Shown here: one piece after another, positions 1 to 12,239 of the stretch | Layout of the letters: the number at the start of each line of letters is the position of its first letter | Position numbering within the stretch: the stretch's first letter is position 1 | Source: Dreissena polymorpha | Taxonomy: Eukaryota > Mollusca > Bivalvia > Myida > Dreissenidae | Direction: 5' to 3' | Assembly: GCF_020536995.1 (NCBI RefSeq) | Contig: NC_068361.1 | Coordinates: 109,159,489-109,223,488, forward strand | Length of the DNA stretch: 64,000 nucleotides | Program-made: the position numbers and the translations under genes | Notes under the pieces: generated by a model | Databases searched by the model: none | Seen by the model: the letters and a program-made list of their open reading frames with translations, nothing else | What the model was told of the DNA's origin: nothing

Positions 1-880
1 TATTAAAATGCAATACCTTCATTGGTTCTCATGTTTTTAATATTTATTAAACATAGGTATTTGTGAACACTTGTTGTTATATAATATTGAAATGTACACG
101 CATACTGAACATAAAATCATTAGCATAACGGCTAAGTTGGTTTTTACTAAGATTGCAATAGTGTTTATTTTATTATTATGAATCTTATGAGGATAATTTT
201 GAAAGTATGACACAGAGTATCTGAAGAAGATATATACATAATCACATATGTTGTTGTTGTTGTGGTTATTGTTTCAATATTTTTATGAGTATCATACATT
301 CAATGACGAATAGCTATTAATTTGTCTTACAAACACCATACGTATTATTGGATTGCGAAGATTAAACAAATCGATTCCCTAGTAACTGATATAACTGATA
401 CATTTTTTGAGCGACAATTTGAAACTAAATCTAGTATTATTTAAATTTGATTATTTTAATGGCAGACTTTTTTTTATTAACCCCAATTAATGTGAACGCA
501 ACGTTTCTTTTATTTAAATCGCTGAGTACGAAGCATCAAGCTATTTTTTAATTAATTGACAGTTATCTTTAATGTATGTCATAATATAAATTGAAATCAA
601 TCTTAATTAAAGCTTGAGTGGTTGGTTTGTAATAAGTTTTGTTAATGTTGCTGTAGGATATGTATGCACAATACATACTAACGCTCTGGCATATTGTGAT
701 GGTGATATGATTATATATTGCACAATGAATATGTGATGATGTTCTTGTGATAATATTGAGGCTATAATTAGTTTTTGAATTAAGCTAGCTAATTTCAAAT
801 AAGATACAAACACATCCCAATCCTAAAATTATCAGTAAGTTATAGTTTTGTTTGCCTCTAGGCGCATAATTAATTGAAGG
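1..880. other. AT-rich intergenic sequence, nothing recognised
   Basis: Only short chance reading frames are present, with no protein-like composition, no repeat structure beyond short A/T runs and no RNA gene motif that I can see. Confidence 0.6.
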
Positions 881-889
881 CCTAGTTTA

Positions 890-2145
890 TCTGTTAATCC
901 TCGCCCCATGTGGTGTCCCAGTGGGTAAACTGATATTAATACACGGTGTATTGGTCCACAATTAAATCTCTTATAAAACATGTCTCTCAGGTGACTGAAA
1001 AATGGCTGTGTAGATACAACAAATACTACTACAACGGAGACTAAAATAACACATGTTACAATTAATTTGTCTTCCTTGCGTTCTTCTTATACGACAAACA
1101 CTTCTAAAACAAAAAAGCAAAAAGCCGCTACTGCTACTGCTTCGGCTACTCTTACTGCTACTGCTACTGCTACTGCTACTGCTGCCGCTGCCACTGCCAC
1201 TGCCGCTGCCACTGCCGCTGCCACTGCCGCTGCCACTGCCGCATCCACTGCCGCTGCCACTGCCGCTGCCACTGCCGCTGCCACTGCCGCTGCCACTGCC
1301 GCTGCCGCTGCCACTGCCACTGCCGCTGCCACTGCCGCTGCCAGTGCTGCTGCTGCTGCTACTGATAGTGCTACTGCTACTTCCACTGCTACTGCCACTG
1401 CTACTGCCACTGCCACTGCCGCTGCCACTGCCGCTGCTGCTGCTGCTACTGATAGTGCTTCTGCTACTGCTGCTGCTGCTGCTTCTGCTGCTGTTGCTAC
1501 TGCTACTGTTACTGCTACTGATACGGCTACTGATACGGCTACTGCTACTTCTACTGCTACTTCTACTGCTACTGCTAGTGCTACTGCTACTGCTACTGCT
1601 ACTGATTCTGCTACTGCTACTGCTACTGCTGCTGCTGCTGCTACTGCTGCTGCTGCTGCTACTGCTACTAATGATAATTATTCTCCTTCTACTTCTCTTT
1701 CTACTATTGCTAGCGATGCTTCATAATTTATTTTTAAATGTATCATTTTGTTAAAACAGGAAAGAACTGTTATATATATTTTCTTAAAGGTGTAAAGAAT
1801 CTAAACTTTCCTGCGATTAAAGTTTTATTTAACTGGATTAGTATAGGCCACATAACAGACGCTATTGTACTGATTTGTACTAAACAACATTTTGTCATAA
1901 TCAACAGTTTTAACATGCCGCAGTTTCCTTGGAAGTTAACCTTTGATTGGAGTTATGTATAAAACATTAACAAGGTATTTGTTGACAGTTTGTCCTGACA
2001 CAATTATATATTAGTTGAGCCAAACGTGTGATAAAGATCCCTTTTGGGGTGGCGATAAATACTATTTATATTGTTCAACAGTGGGAGACTGAGAAAACAT
2101 ATGTTACAATTAATTTGTCTACTTTGCCTGCTTCTTCTTTATATA
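890..2145 (+). repeat. Two copies of a short dispersed sequence flanking a microsatellite
   Basis: About 35 bases around 1,036-1,090 (ending 'atgttacaattaatttgtct') recur almost unchanged at 2,083-2,140, preceded in both by a similar 'gagactgag/gagactaaa' stretch. The copies are in direct orientation and sit on either side of the GCT/GCC microsatellite. This looks like a local duplication or two copies of a dispersed repeat. The family is not recognised. Confidence 0.45.
1126..1671. repeat. Compound GCT/ACT/GCC microsatellite
   Basis: Interrupted hexamer and dodecamer repeats built from 'actgcc gctgcc' and 'gctact' units run for about 545 bases. All three forward frames stay largely open because the units contain no stop codon. 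The long frames (Leu/Pro-rich and Ala/Thr-rich) follow from the repeat, and the Ala/Thr frame has no ATG. There is no evidence of a real protein. The GC-rich 'actgccgctgcc' core is flanked by purer 'gctact' ends, as expected from expansion of one variant. Confidence 0.85.
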
Positions 2146-2654
2146 TTTTTCTTGCTAATCGTTTAAGTTTAGTTTTAGTTAAGTAGGTATATCAATTTAC
2201 ATTTTTTGATAGATATTTATTTGGATAGTAATAGTATGTTTTATTTGACTTGACATCATTGAACCGGTTTATTCATTGATAAGATCGGGATCTCCACAGG
2301 TGTTTAATCTCGATAATTAGGTGGGGAGAAGGGTCCGAATGATAATGTTGTCGTCGGCTTACGAATCACATTTCACAAGTTTTAGACAAATATGCATACG
2401 TTATAAACCTAATTTAAGTATTACATAGATAATAACTTATCTTTATTTTGATGAACTACGTTTAAGGTATAAAACTATAATTATCTATGTGTTGTGTGCC
2501 GCAGACATACCATCTTGCTTTTTTAAATTTGATCACAACGGTCCGAAGTCATAAACATTCATTATGCATGGTTGCTAAAGCACAGTGTATACTAACTAAC
2601 CTATGTTTATTGTTGTTTGCTAGGGTTATTATTTTTATTTATTTTTTTTTATTT

Positions 2655-2670
2655 GGGGGGGGGGGGGGAG
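2655..2670. repeat. Poly-G homopolymer tract
   Basis: An almost pure run of G (one A) follows a T-rich stretch. It is a candidate for G-quadruplex formation, and its length is likely to vary or be mis-sequenced. Confidence 0.8.
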
Positions 2671-2844
2671 GGCTTTTATAGAAGATTTCAACTAGTCCTT
2701 CAATTAACGAAAAAAAAATTGGTATAGGAAATATAAAAGAGTAATAGACAGCTTCATTCATGCTGTTCTATTATGGTGTTTTAACGCATATAATTATGTA
2801 TGGTTGATGAAGCACATTGTATGCTATCGATGTTTATTGTTGTT

Positions 2845-2995
2845 TGATGATGATGTTAAGTTGGTGTTGCTGTTGTTGTTAATGATGATGATGAGGAGGA
2901 GGAGGAAAAAAGAAGAAGATGATGATGATGATGGTGGTGGTGGTAGTAGTGACGACGACGACGATGATGATGATTTTGATTATGATAATGAGATT
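2845..2995. repeat. Compound trinucleotide microsatellite (GTT, GAT, GAG, GAA, GGT, GAC)
   Basis: Successive short blocks of related trinucleotides (gtt, gat, gag, gaa, gat, ggt, gac, gat) run for about 150 bases. The 64-residue Asp/Gly/Glu-rich frame over it is a by-product of the repeat and not a gene. Confidence 0.8.
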
Positions 2996-2999
2996 TGAA

Positions 3000-5594
3000 T
3001 TAAATTAATGCTCAAAGATTTTTCTTTTTAGCGGCCAAGCGCAAATATCTGCGCTCGACCGCTGTAAGGGTTATGTAATATTTGCAATCTACATAGGAGT
3101 CAATAGCAGATACCAAGCACCATATGCTTATGAGAAACAAAAGCAAAATATTGGCAATCGCTGAAATCTCGAATATGACTTAATCATTTTATTAAATGAA
3201 AACCGGTAACTATTTTAAACGGTTATTATATTGCAACAACTTAGCGTTGTTTATCCAAAAGACCATTGTTATAATTACAGGGACGTCAATAGGCCAAACT
3301 ATTCAGGAAATATGATTTGAGTCGTCAAGGATAGATTTTGAGATCAATGTACGTCCGATGAGATTTAAAGGGAGTTGGAGGCGTAGGGACAGATTCGTTC
3401 GAGTACGCGATCATTTGAGAACAAATAATGTTGAAGCTTTATCGGAATTCCGGAAATTTGCGATCGGTACCGATTTTTCCTGGTTCTTTTTTATTGATTC
3501 TGATAAGTTAGCGGCCGGCACGGACATGAATATTAACTGACGAAAACCTCTTCGCTACTTTCCGAAAATCTTCGACATGTTGCAAATATCCGTAATATTC
3601 CGCATTGTACTCACCAGAAATTGCAACTAGAAAGACTACAATAAATCAATTAGCTACGGCTCGGGCGGGGATTTACCTTTTACCCCTGTAAGGGACCTAA
3701 TGCCCCAGACTACCGGCTATTTTTTTCCGGAATTCGAACTTGATACACTTGATATCCCTGAATTAAATATTTATATCCGCAATTTTGATCTCTAGAGTGC
3801 TGACTGTTAGTATTGTATTTGACTGGAATGACTGTCGATTATGTGTTTTTAAGATTAAAACAAGCTTACGAAGAACTTTGTGTTTGCTTTTTTGTACGCT
3901 TTCTTTTTAAAAATGTATTGTCCGCCACGGACGCAACAATTGACCAAATGTACCAGATTGTGGTCTCTTTAAAGAGCTATGTTTTTACTGCCGTGATATC
4001 TTTAACAGACTACACATTATTGATCGTGGACGTTTTATACTCTTATTGAATTTGTTTCCCCAAAATATGCTCTTCTATTAGTAGATGTTTAGGTGACGAT
4101 GTTCTAATTATAGATCTTACACGGCCAAGAAACACTAGATAGGTCTTTGCAAAGAGAGCTGTTGGATATCGTGAATGCGTTCAATGTGGCCTGTTTATTT
4201 CAGAAAGCTATGTGCAATGTTTTATGGGGATTTCTATCAAATTGCCAATTGCAAAATTTGATTTAATTCATTCGGACCTACAAGCGGGAAACTTCTTCAT
4301 TAAAATTCAATGGGCTTTTAAGAAGTTCGTTGAAAGGCCAAATTTGACGTTAAACAGCAACGCCGAAAAAATTGCTACTCAGTCTTATTTATCACTTTTT
4401 TTGTAAGATTTACCAGTAGACGTTCTTCAGTGAAATTAAGCAAACACACAGTGCCGACAAATGTGGAAGGGTATTTAGGTAAAAATTACATCCTTCTTTG
4501 TGACTGTGTCATGATTCTTGATGGTACTTTCAATTAGTATGCAGACACCTTTTCATGCTTGATGACACTTACATCTTGCCTGATGTCCAATGTCTATTTA
4601 CATTCTGCTTAATTGTATCATGCATGTGTACAGATGCAACATTCTTGTTCGTTAATTGCATGCTGCATATGTGTATGTTGGTTTGTGCAGAGAGACTTGT
4701 GCAATAGGCGCAGTGCATAATGGAATCAAATATTAATGCGTTTAATAAATTAACGCGATGGTAAGATGTGAGTTTCACCCAAGCACAAAGCAACATACTA
4801 TCATGCATGATACAATGATGTCAATTGACAGTCATTCCGAAATGCTACGGAGGACTACGGAAATTTACGGCGTATAACGGAAATTTTATGTTATAGGAGA
4901 AGTTGCGCACCTTTGTAAGATATTTGCTACTGAACCGAAATTAACCGCGTGTTTGTAGACTTAACTTTTTTTTGGTTAATGACTAACCATAATTTTTTTA
5001 CAGTAATTTACCTTCAATAACCAAAGAAAGTCTATGGATATATTTCAATATATGCTACTAATGCATGTATGCAGAGCTCCAGTTAAGACGCTTAAAGTCG
5101 TAAAAAATTGAATTAAATTTAGTAAAAAAGTAGACTTAAATTCTGCGCGTACGGTTACACATTGGAAAAATAAAATAAGAATTCAAAATGTGTGATCATG
5201 CGTAAAACTCAATATCAATGCATATAATGTAAACATTTTATCAATGAGTTCCCACTCGTCTAGGCCCTCATTACAGTTATGAAATCAACAGCACTTTAAC
5301 GTTATTATGAATAACAGACCATCTTTACAACAGTCGAAAAGCCGAACGTTTTCCATTATCTGGTCCTTTTATCGCAAAAAGTCTGCTGTAACCCGGCAAT
5401 TGTCATGAGCTCTTCTAAGACTATAAACCTTAATGCGGATGTGCCAAAAATTATATTTACCTGAAAAAAAAAGAATTAATAATAGACTTTAAGGCTGGAT
5501 TATTATAGAGTGTAAACCAAGATTTTGCTGAAAAAGTTATCTGGAACTTTGCATGTATGTTGAGAGGAAATCGATTACATAATTTCAAATTTAC
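3000..5594. other. Intergenic sequence without recognised features
   Basis: Base composition is more mixed at 3,000-3,720 than around it, but none of the short open frames (about 60-80 codons) carries a recognisable domain, a conserved duplicate elsewhere in the window or convincing splice sites. I assign nothing here. Confidence 0.5.
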
Positions 5595-6545
5595 AAATCA
5601 AATCAAATCAAATCAAATTTTATTTTAAGTCGGTACATGTGTAACAAAGAAACATTAGCTATGAATAGCTATTAACCGACATTTACAATAATAGCAATAA
5701 ATAACATGCATATTTAAAACAAACATCAGCATTAAATGATACATAATCAATCCTATAGACTTTTAAGACATGAGGTATTTAAAACAAATATATTCATGCA
5801 GAGGCAAAATTTAAATAACTGGCAGACTACAAACATCACAAATACAATTGGCAGAAATAATACATTAAATTAAAATTTGTGTTGAAGTTGCTGATCTTGA
5901 CCTAGGTCTAAAAACTGCATTAAAACAAAATAAATAAGAAACTGAATAGGAAAATAAGCACAAAAGTGCGACAAATAAGACAATTCTAAAAAACATATAT
6001 CCCCCAAATCAGATTTGGAAAGAACTGATCAGCAACTTCCTCACAAGTGCATAACACACATTAGAATATATTTCATAGTTAAGACATAAAAAGCAGCAAA
6101 TACATGCACACAAATTAGGCAAAAACAAAAGTACTCACGCTCTTAGAGTTATAGAGACTGGAAAGGGATGATAACTACACATACAAACAAAGCAAACAGA
6201 AGAAAACAAGGGAAATGCAAGCAAAAATAAATAAAAGCAGTACAAATAAAACTAAATGCAAACAAAACTACAACTAAATTTAGTAAATAAATAAGGCTAT
6301 GAAGCTGCGGAACAGCAAGAACAAGCGCAACTCTCTCCACTCCATGCGCTGACCAGACTTCGGAAGCAATTGTAGTTCGATTGGTCTCTGAAGTTTTGCG
6401 GTAGAGAATTCCAAAGCCTGGCCGCGCCAGGTACTAGTACCAGTACTAGAGTACTTTTATATTGCACCACATAAAATGCTATAAAACTATAATATTGAAG
6501 TGCACATATAAACTTTATTATAGATGGGTAGGTATTTCGTGTCAA
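5595..6545 (-). mobile_element. 3' remnant of a non-LTR retrotransposon (LINE)
   Basis: On the minus strand a frame ending near 6,297 contains 'ARLWNSLPQNFRDQSNYNCF' (about 6,440-6,350). This matches the WNSLP...R...F signature found near the C-terminus of ORF2 in CR1/L2/Jockey-type LINEs. A non-coding 3' region of about 700 bases follows. It ends at 5,595-5,618 in a pentamer repeat (GATTT)n just after an AATAAA-like signal, the usual tail of such elements. Near the tail, 'gtcggt' (about 5,629) and 'accgac' (about 5,680) can pair as a stem. The copy is 5'-truncated: no reverse-transcriptase core is visible upstream. The clade is not resolved. Confidence 0.55.
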
Positions 6546-6957
6546 TCCCTTTCACATATGAAAGAGGTGTTGGTCATGCTGGTTTAAGTACATATAGATG
6601 CATGACACAATTTAGATTAAGCAAAATAAAACACTAGGTATTTGCCAAGAGTCAAATATATACGAGCAGTAAGAGCGTAATCGTGCACAGCGAGACTTAC
6701 TCATGTAGAATTGAAACTCTTATTGCTTTCTTTCGAAATAATTTCATGTGTCCGATCTAATATGCAATATGCCCGGTGTTTTTTTTGCGGATTAATGTTC
6801 CGTTTTAGATCCATAATTAACGAATGCCTCAATATTTTCAAAAATTAACACCGGAATAATGTTCACCGACATTTTTTCATACAGATTGGATATAAATATT
6901 ATAGAGCTTAACAAAAAATACATTAAGCCCTGTTCTCCTGGCACACGTGCTGGACAA
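6546..6957. other. Intergenic, nothing recognised
   Basis: AT-rich sequence between the LINE remnant and the palindrome, with no open frame or repeat that I can support. Confidence 0.5.
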
Positions 6958-7922
6958 CCAGGTGGTTAGCGTGTGGCTATGGTAATAATTAGTGAAAACA
7001 TCTTTTTGAATGATAAATAATCATATTAAAACGAAAAATCAAATTTTCTATATAAAAAAATCACTATCGTTTTATATATAACAAGGCATCCAACTCGAAA
7101 TCATCCGAAAACGGGGTGCATCGTTTTGAGCAGCCATTACTAAATTAATTTTGCAGCGATTTTCATGACCCGGTCTTATTCAACGCAGAAATGAATTTCC
7201 TTTTAGGAAATGTATATATATTGTTATATTTCTACACATGCTGGGTCAAATTTTAAGAAATAAAGCTATACATAATTCGCTTGACCCAGTTGTGACCGAT
7301 CAGACCGTATTTATGAATGAAATCTCCAGTTGTAAAGACACAACTCCGCATTGGAGCAATGAAATCACTCTTGTGTTTAAAATGTCAGTTGGTTGAAATG
7401 TATGTAAACAAAGGTTTGAAAATGCGCTGGACAGTTAGTTTTGATGCATAATTCTACAGCAAGCAAGGTAAGAATGTTTTTTTTTCATACGTTTTATTGA
7501 ATTATGGTATCGAGGTTCGTGAACTTTGCAGGGAAAATGCCCTTTTCTCCGTGAAGATTTCAGTCATGAATACTGTCTGATCGATCACAGCTGGGTCACG
7601 CGAGTTGTGTATCGTGTTATTTCTTAAAAGTTGACCCAGTATTTGTAAAAATATTGCAAGACATATACATTTCAAGAAAGGAAATTTATTTCTGCGTTGA
7701 ATAAGACCAAGATCGTGAAAATCGCTGCAAAATTGATGAAGTAATGGCTGTTTAAAACGATGCATCCCGTTTTCGGATGATTTCGAGTTGGATACCTTGT
7801 TGAATATATATTTAACTTATTTTTTTAAAGAAAAGTTGATTTTTCGTTATAATTGATTACTTATCATTCCAAAATATGTTTTCACTAATTAGTATTATAG
7901 CCACACGCTAACCACATGTAGC
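6958..7922. repeat. Long imperfect inverted repeat (arms about 370 bases, loop about 230)
   Basis: The left arm (6,958-7,326) is matched in reverse complement by the right arm (7,555-7,922). Outer ends pair as 'tggttagcgtgtggctat' with its complement near 7,900-7,918. Inner landmarks such as 'cgaaatcatccgaaaacggg', 'cttattcaacgcagaaat' and the 'tgggtca' boxes recur in mirror order. The arms differ at scattered positions and by small indels. The layout suits a fold-back or long-TIR DNA element, or an inverted duplication. No transposase frame is visible in the arms or loop. If transcribed it would form a long hairpin RNA. Confidence 0.75.
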
Positions 7923-8824
7923 TGGACACTTTTAAAAAACACTATACAAATTCAAGTACTTATGCACTTAATTGATTGTAAACAATGACGTGGGAATTTT
8001 TCTGGTAACCAAGAGCGACGTCAACGTTCATGACAAACCTGTTTATATGACATTTATTTATTGATTTTTTCCAACTTGATTGAAAATTATGTTTTATGAT
8101 ATTTAATACATGTAGATGAAATAGTTGTTTTCTCAACGAGGAGTACAATAGTTGTACAGTACTAGACACGAGTACTTGTAACTTTCAGGTTTCTCTTTAT
8201 ACCACAGACATTATATAGTCATAAAATGATAAATATGTGTTTATAGAAATTGTAATTATAGCATGGTAAACAGACTAGAGAAATCTGAAAGTATCACGCA
8301 CAGGTCTGTGGCAATGGGGGTTTGGGCTACTTTATAAATATGAGGTCGATATGCAATGCACATCGGTAGATTACGTCTACTGTAATTATTTGGACTAGGG
8401 AAGGGCCACAATTCCAACACATCAGCCCCGTTATGTTCTGAATAAAATACATGTATAATTTCTTGAGTGCCAATTGCATCTTACAAATATCAAAAACATT
8501 TACGGCAGTCAATTCATTATGTAAACCTACTGGTCTTCATGGCAATAATGAACGTATTTAGTTTAATGGAGATTATATAACGAAGGGAACTTATTCAGCT
8601 TATTCAGTTTACTAGTCAAAATGATTCGGATGTTTTCGCTTTTTTTTCCGAAAAGTAATTTATTCAACATACGGAAAATAAACGCGCGCCACCTGTTATC
8701 ATAATTTAGTAACTTGCATTCTGCTTACTGCCTGTTGCTAACTGCCGTTGTTAATGACGCTTAGTGGCAAAACCGATTATGACTGGTTTCAGGAATAATG
8801 AACACACAAACATTGGATAGTCAC
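7923..8824. other. Intergenic, nothing recognised
   Basis: No coding, RNA or repeat feature that I can support between the palindrome and the tandem duplication at 8,825. Confidence 0.5.
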
Positions 8825-9072
8825 CAAGCATGTTGAAACAATCATCAAGTATAACCGATAGAGAACAAGCATGTTGGAACTGTCATGAAGCATGTTAGAA
8901 TAAACATCACGCATAATGTAAATACATTGTATTCATCATGAATGATGTAATGTTGCAGCAATCATCAAGTATAAACGAATAGACAACAAGCATGTTGAAA
9001 TTGTCATAAATCAAATTAGAATAAGCATCAGTCATAAAGTAAATATTCACCACGAATGATGTAACTTTTACC
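8825..9072. repeat. Two-copy tandem duplication, unit about 125 bases
   Basis: The block beginning 'caagcatgttgaaacaatca' near 8,825 is repeated near 8,950-9,072, with the shared order 'atcatcaagtataa', 'gaacaagcatgttg', 'aataaacatca', 'catgaatgatgtaa'. The copies differ by substitutions and small indels. Function unknown. Confidence 0.6.
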
Positions 9073-9150
9073 TAAATATCCTTCCATAGACATGTGTTGT
9101 TACTAAAATAGACATAGAGATTTGAGCATTGGGAGTGACCTAATCATACT

Positions 9151-9860
9151 GTGCTTTAGCAGTATTACGGAATACCGTTAGTGCCATCGTGGTTACACAT
9201 TAAAATCCATAGGGCGAGAACGCGAGAACGCGATAGTACGATGGCGACAATGTGACAATACGATGATGACAGGGTGACAATACGATGGCGACAATGCGAT
9301 AGTACGATGACGACAATGCGAGAACGCGATAATACGATGACGACAATCAGACAGTGCGATGACGACAGTGCGACAATACGATGGCGACAGTGAGATAGTA
9401 CGATGGCGACAATACTACAGTTCGATAGTGCGATAATACGATGACGACAGTGCGAAAATACGATGACGACAGTGCGACAATACGATGGCGATAGCCGACA
9501 GTGCGATAGTACGATGGTGCCAATGCGATAACGCGATAGTATGATGGCGGCAATTCGAAAATGCGATGGCGACAGTGCGACAATACGATGGCGACAATGC
9601 GATAGAACGATGGCGACATTGCGATGATACGATATGACTATCGCATTGTCGCCCCCGTACTATCGCACTGCCGCCATTGTATTGTCGCATTGTCGCATTG
9701 TCGTCATCGTACTAGCGCATTTTCGCAATCGTACGAACGCATTGTCGCCATCGTATTGTCGCACTGTCGTCATCGTACTTTCGCGTTCTCGCATTCTCGC
9801 CCTCTGGATTTTAATGAGTAACCACGGTGGCCCTAACGGTATTTTGTACAGTAAAGTGCG
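9151..9860. mobile_element. Fold-back-like element with a minisatellite interior
   Basis: Terminal inverted repeats of roughly 90-100 bases (about 9,151-9,250 and 9,770-9,860) share 'accgttag', 'cgtggttac', 'attaaaatcca' and 'gggcgagaa' in mirror order. Between them is a minisatellite built on a unit of about 22 bases, 'cgatggcgacaatgcgatag', in forward orientation to about 9,640 and in reverse orientation from there to about 9,806. The whole locus is therefore a palindrome with arms of unequal length (about 490 and 220 bases). Long TIRs carrying internal tandem repeats are the hallmark of fold-back (FB-like) elements. No transposase frame is present. TA dinucleotides just outside the ends are suggestive but not proof of a target duplication. 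Tyr/Arg/His-rich open frames here are translations of the repeat. Confidence 0.7.
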
Positions 9861-10104
9861 TAAAATCTGGTTTGGAATAACAATTTATATGCCGAAAACA
9901 GATGTTGAAAACCCGACTTTGTTTTATAAGTAGTAGTCTAAATATACAATGAGTTTTCCGAGCATTAAATAAACATATTAAAATAAAATTCATGTTCGTA
10001 TCGGTTGAAGTTCTTGTTAATAGTAGAAGCAAAGAACACAATAAAACGCTGATTGGGCTTACTAATTGGAGGTGAAAGTTTCGCACAGGAGCTACCGAGT
10101 TTGG

Positions 10105-10240
10105 ATATGAGACCACGAATCATGGCTTGACTTTATATATCAGTCAGCGTAGAACCTGACCAGACTGCGCGGTTGGACAAGCTAGGATGGACCAAATTTG
10201 GCCGCATATGACATAAGACCCATTTTCGCATGACGCGGGC
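10105..10240 (+). mobile_element. MITE fragment related to the element at 12,052
   Basis: It ends in 'cataagacccattttcgcat', the same terminal sequence as the MITE at 12,052-12,239, and shares 'catggcttgactttatat' with its interior. The opposite terminal repeat is not evident, so this is probably a one-ended or diverged copy. Confidence 0.55.
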
Positions 10241-10669
10241 CATCTGACCTTTATAATGTGTATATAGCTTTGAATGGAATTTGCACATAGTTTTTGGCAT
10301 GGACTTATTGTTATGTTAATGTGTTGCACGCTTTCAAAAGCAGAGGGCATATATAAGATCAATTATACTACGGAGTTCATTTTCTGTTGCAAAATGAAAT
10401 GCAATAAAGATTGTTACTCAGCGGTGTGTACAGTATGCCAGCGTTGTCTGTCTGCGATGCATTTATACTGGTTCTAAGCTGGCATACTCACCAATTGGAC
10501 TCAACCATCTGCTCGAACAAGAAATGATAAGTTCTACTAGCATAAACCTTTAATTGTAACTCATTTTAAAAATATTCATGTTATTTATATTATTCAATTT
10601 ATTATTCAAAATTATAATTATTATTTCCTTTATTGTTGTTTTTCGCACTAAGAAACTTATTCGGCTTAC

Positions 10670-11105
10670 GAAACTGAAAAATCCCATTGGAAAAAAAATT
10701 TAAATATCCCATGGCATTTTTTGTTTTTTTTTTAAACACGACTAAACGCATTAAAATATCGTAGTTGTTCATCATTTCACAAAATATGATGTTTCTGAAA
10801 GTTTCATGAATAAATCTCTCAAAATAAGAAAAAATCCCATGGGATTTTTTTCTCCCATTTTAAAATGGGATTTTTTTATTACTATATATTTTTATATATA
10901 ATTGGCATAAAACCAATATACAGCCCTTAATTAACGTTAAAATACTTGCAAACGCAAATAAAACACGTTTTTTAAAATGTTCAAAATCCAATGGGATTTT
11001 TCTCCCATTTGCAAATTATGGGAGAAAAAAAATCCCATGGGAGAAAAAAAAACATGGGAAAATCGAAAATCCCATGGGAAAATGCAAAAATCCCATGGGA
11101 ACCCC
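10670..11105. repeat. Cluster of TCCCATGGGA palindromes
   Basis: The 10-base palindrome 'tcccatggga', usually set in A-runs before and T-runs after, occurs four times exactly (near 10,837, 11,034, 11,070 and 11,090). Degenerate forms lie near 10,683, 10,706, 10,858, 10,985 and 11,010. The spaced palindromes can form nested hairpins with each other. I found no flanking inverted repeat that clearly bounds an element. Family unrecognised. Confidence 0.6.
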
Positions 11106-12051
11106 AACTTTGCTCATAAATTTCATAGTGAAGAAAACGCGTTTTTTGAGTGAAAATAACCAATTATTAATCAACGATAAGACTTTTATCAAATACTATG
11201 TCTCAAAGTAGCAAATCTTTAAGAAAAAGGGTACTTAAGTTTGCGAAATTTCGGTTTCGCAAAGTTTTTCCGGTGGCCGTTGTTATTTGGTAGCAAGATC
11301 TTTCTTCCCGATTTCAGTCCTGTATCATGAGAATTTCACCAATGTTATTTAAAAGAGAATACTTAATTGCTTATAACCCCTTTGTGATGTTTAAGCTTAC
11401 TCTCGGAATGTACAATATCGTCAAAAATAAACCGTTACAAATATAAATGAGAACGTAAGTGGCATTTAAAACATGTATTTATGTTATTTAGCCTATTGAA
11501 TATTGACAAGTGTTATAGAAGACCTCCTATTAATCCGTCTTTGTCAAGATAAAGTCTACACACAAAAACAAAAAAGAGAGAATTTATGATAAAGATTTAA
11601 CCTTGAAATGTTATCACAAACTCTATTTAGAAATAAAAACATGCAAGTACCCTTGGTTGAATAGATATCCGATACTTAAAACCAACAACAACAATTGGCT
11701 GTAGAAAAGCGTGTTTATAACGTTGACGTCTCAACATCATTTATCCGACATATTCAAAATACAATAACACGTTTCCTTTTTCATATTATAACCGCAGAAG
11801 ATTCTTTTGATATATTTGTTTGGAAAAACAAGTCTACAATTTAAGCCGTTACCAGTCGAAACAGCCTTGACATGCATCAACACCATCTGAATTCATAATA
11901 TATATCAAATCCAAATAGTTTATTTATGGCTTCATGGTGAAATTTACTCACATATAATTCAATTTGATATTTTCTTCTATTATTCAGTGTGCTGGAATAG
12001 ATTTGTATGTGCGGTAATACATGATAGCATACACCAATAAATCATTACTGC
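11106..12051. other. Intergenic, nothing recognised
   Basis: AT-rich sequence with no open frame or repeat that I can support. The only local symmetry noted is a short inverted pair 'gcgaaat/atttcg' near 11,245. Confidence 0.5.
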
Positions 12052-12239
12052 GTCATGCGAAAATGGGTCTCAGGACATACATTACAAGACTGATCTTTCT
12101 ATTTAAGAGGTACCCTATGCACGAATAAGACCACAAAACCTTGCATGACTTTATATCGGACAGGGTAACTTTCTACCAACTAGCGTGAATGCGTTGGAGC
12201 TACGCTGGACATATGTCATAAGACCCATTTTCGCATGAC
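12052..12239. mobile_element. MITE with about 27-base terminal inverted repeats
   Basis: The left end 'gtcatgcgaaaatgggtct' (from 12,052) is the reverse complement of the right end 'agacccattttcgcatgac' (to 12,239), and similarity continues inward ('aggacat' against 'atgtcat'). Total length is about 188 bases with no coding capacity: a miniature non-autonomous DNA transposon. Related copies lie at 10,105 and 52,331. Confidence 0.8.

Noticed and set aside
1053-1754. Long Leu/Pro-rich and Ala/Thr-rich open frames
   Set aside because: They are three frames of the same microsatellite; no non-repeat domain, and the Ala/Thr frame lacks an ATG.
7502-7765. Minus-strand frame across the loop and right arm of the palindrome
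   Set aside because: The mirror arm does not keep the frame, and the peptide has no known domain.
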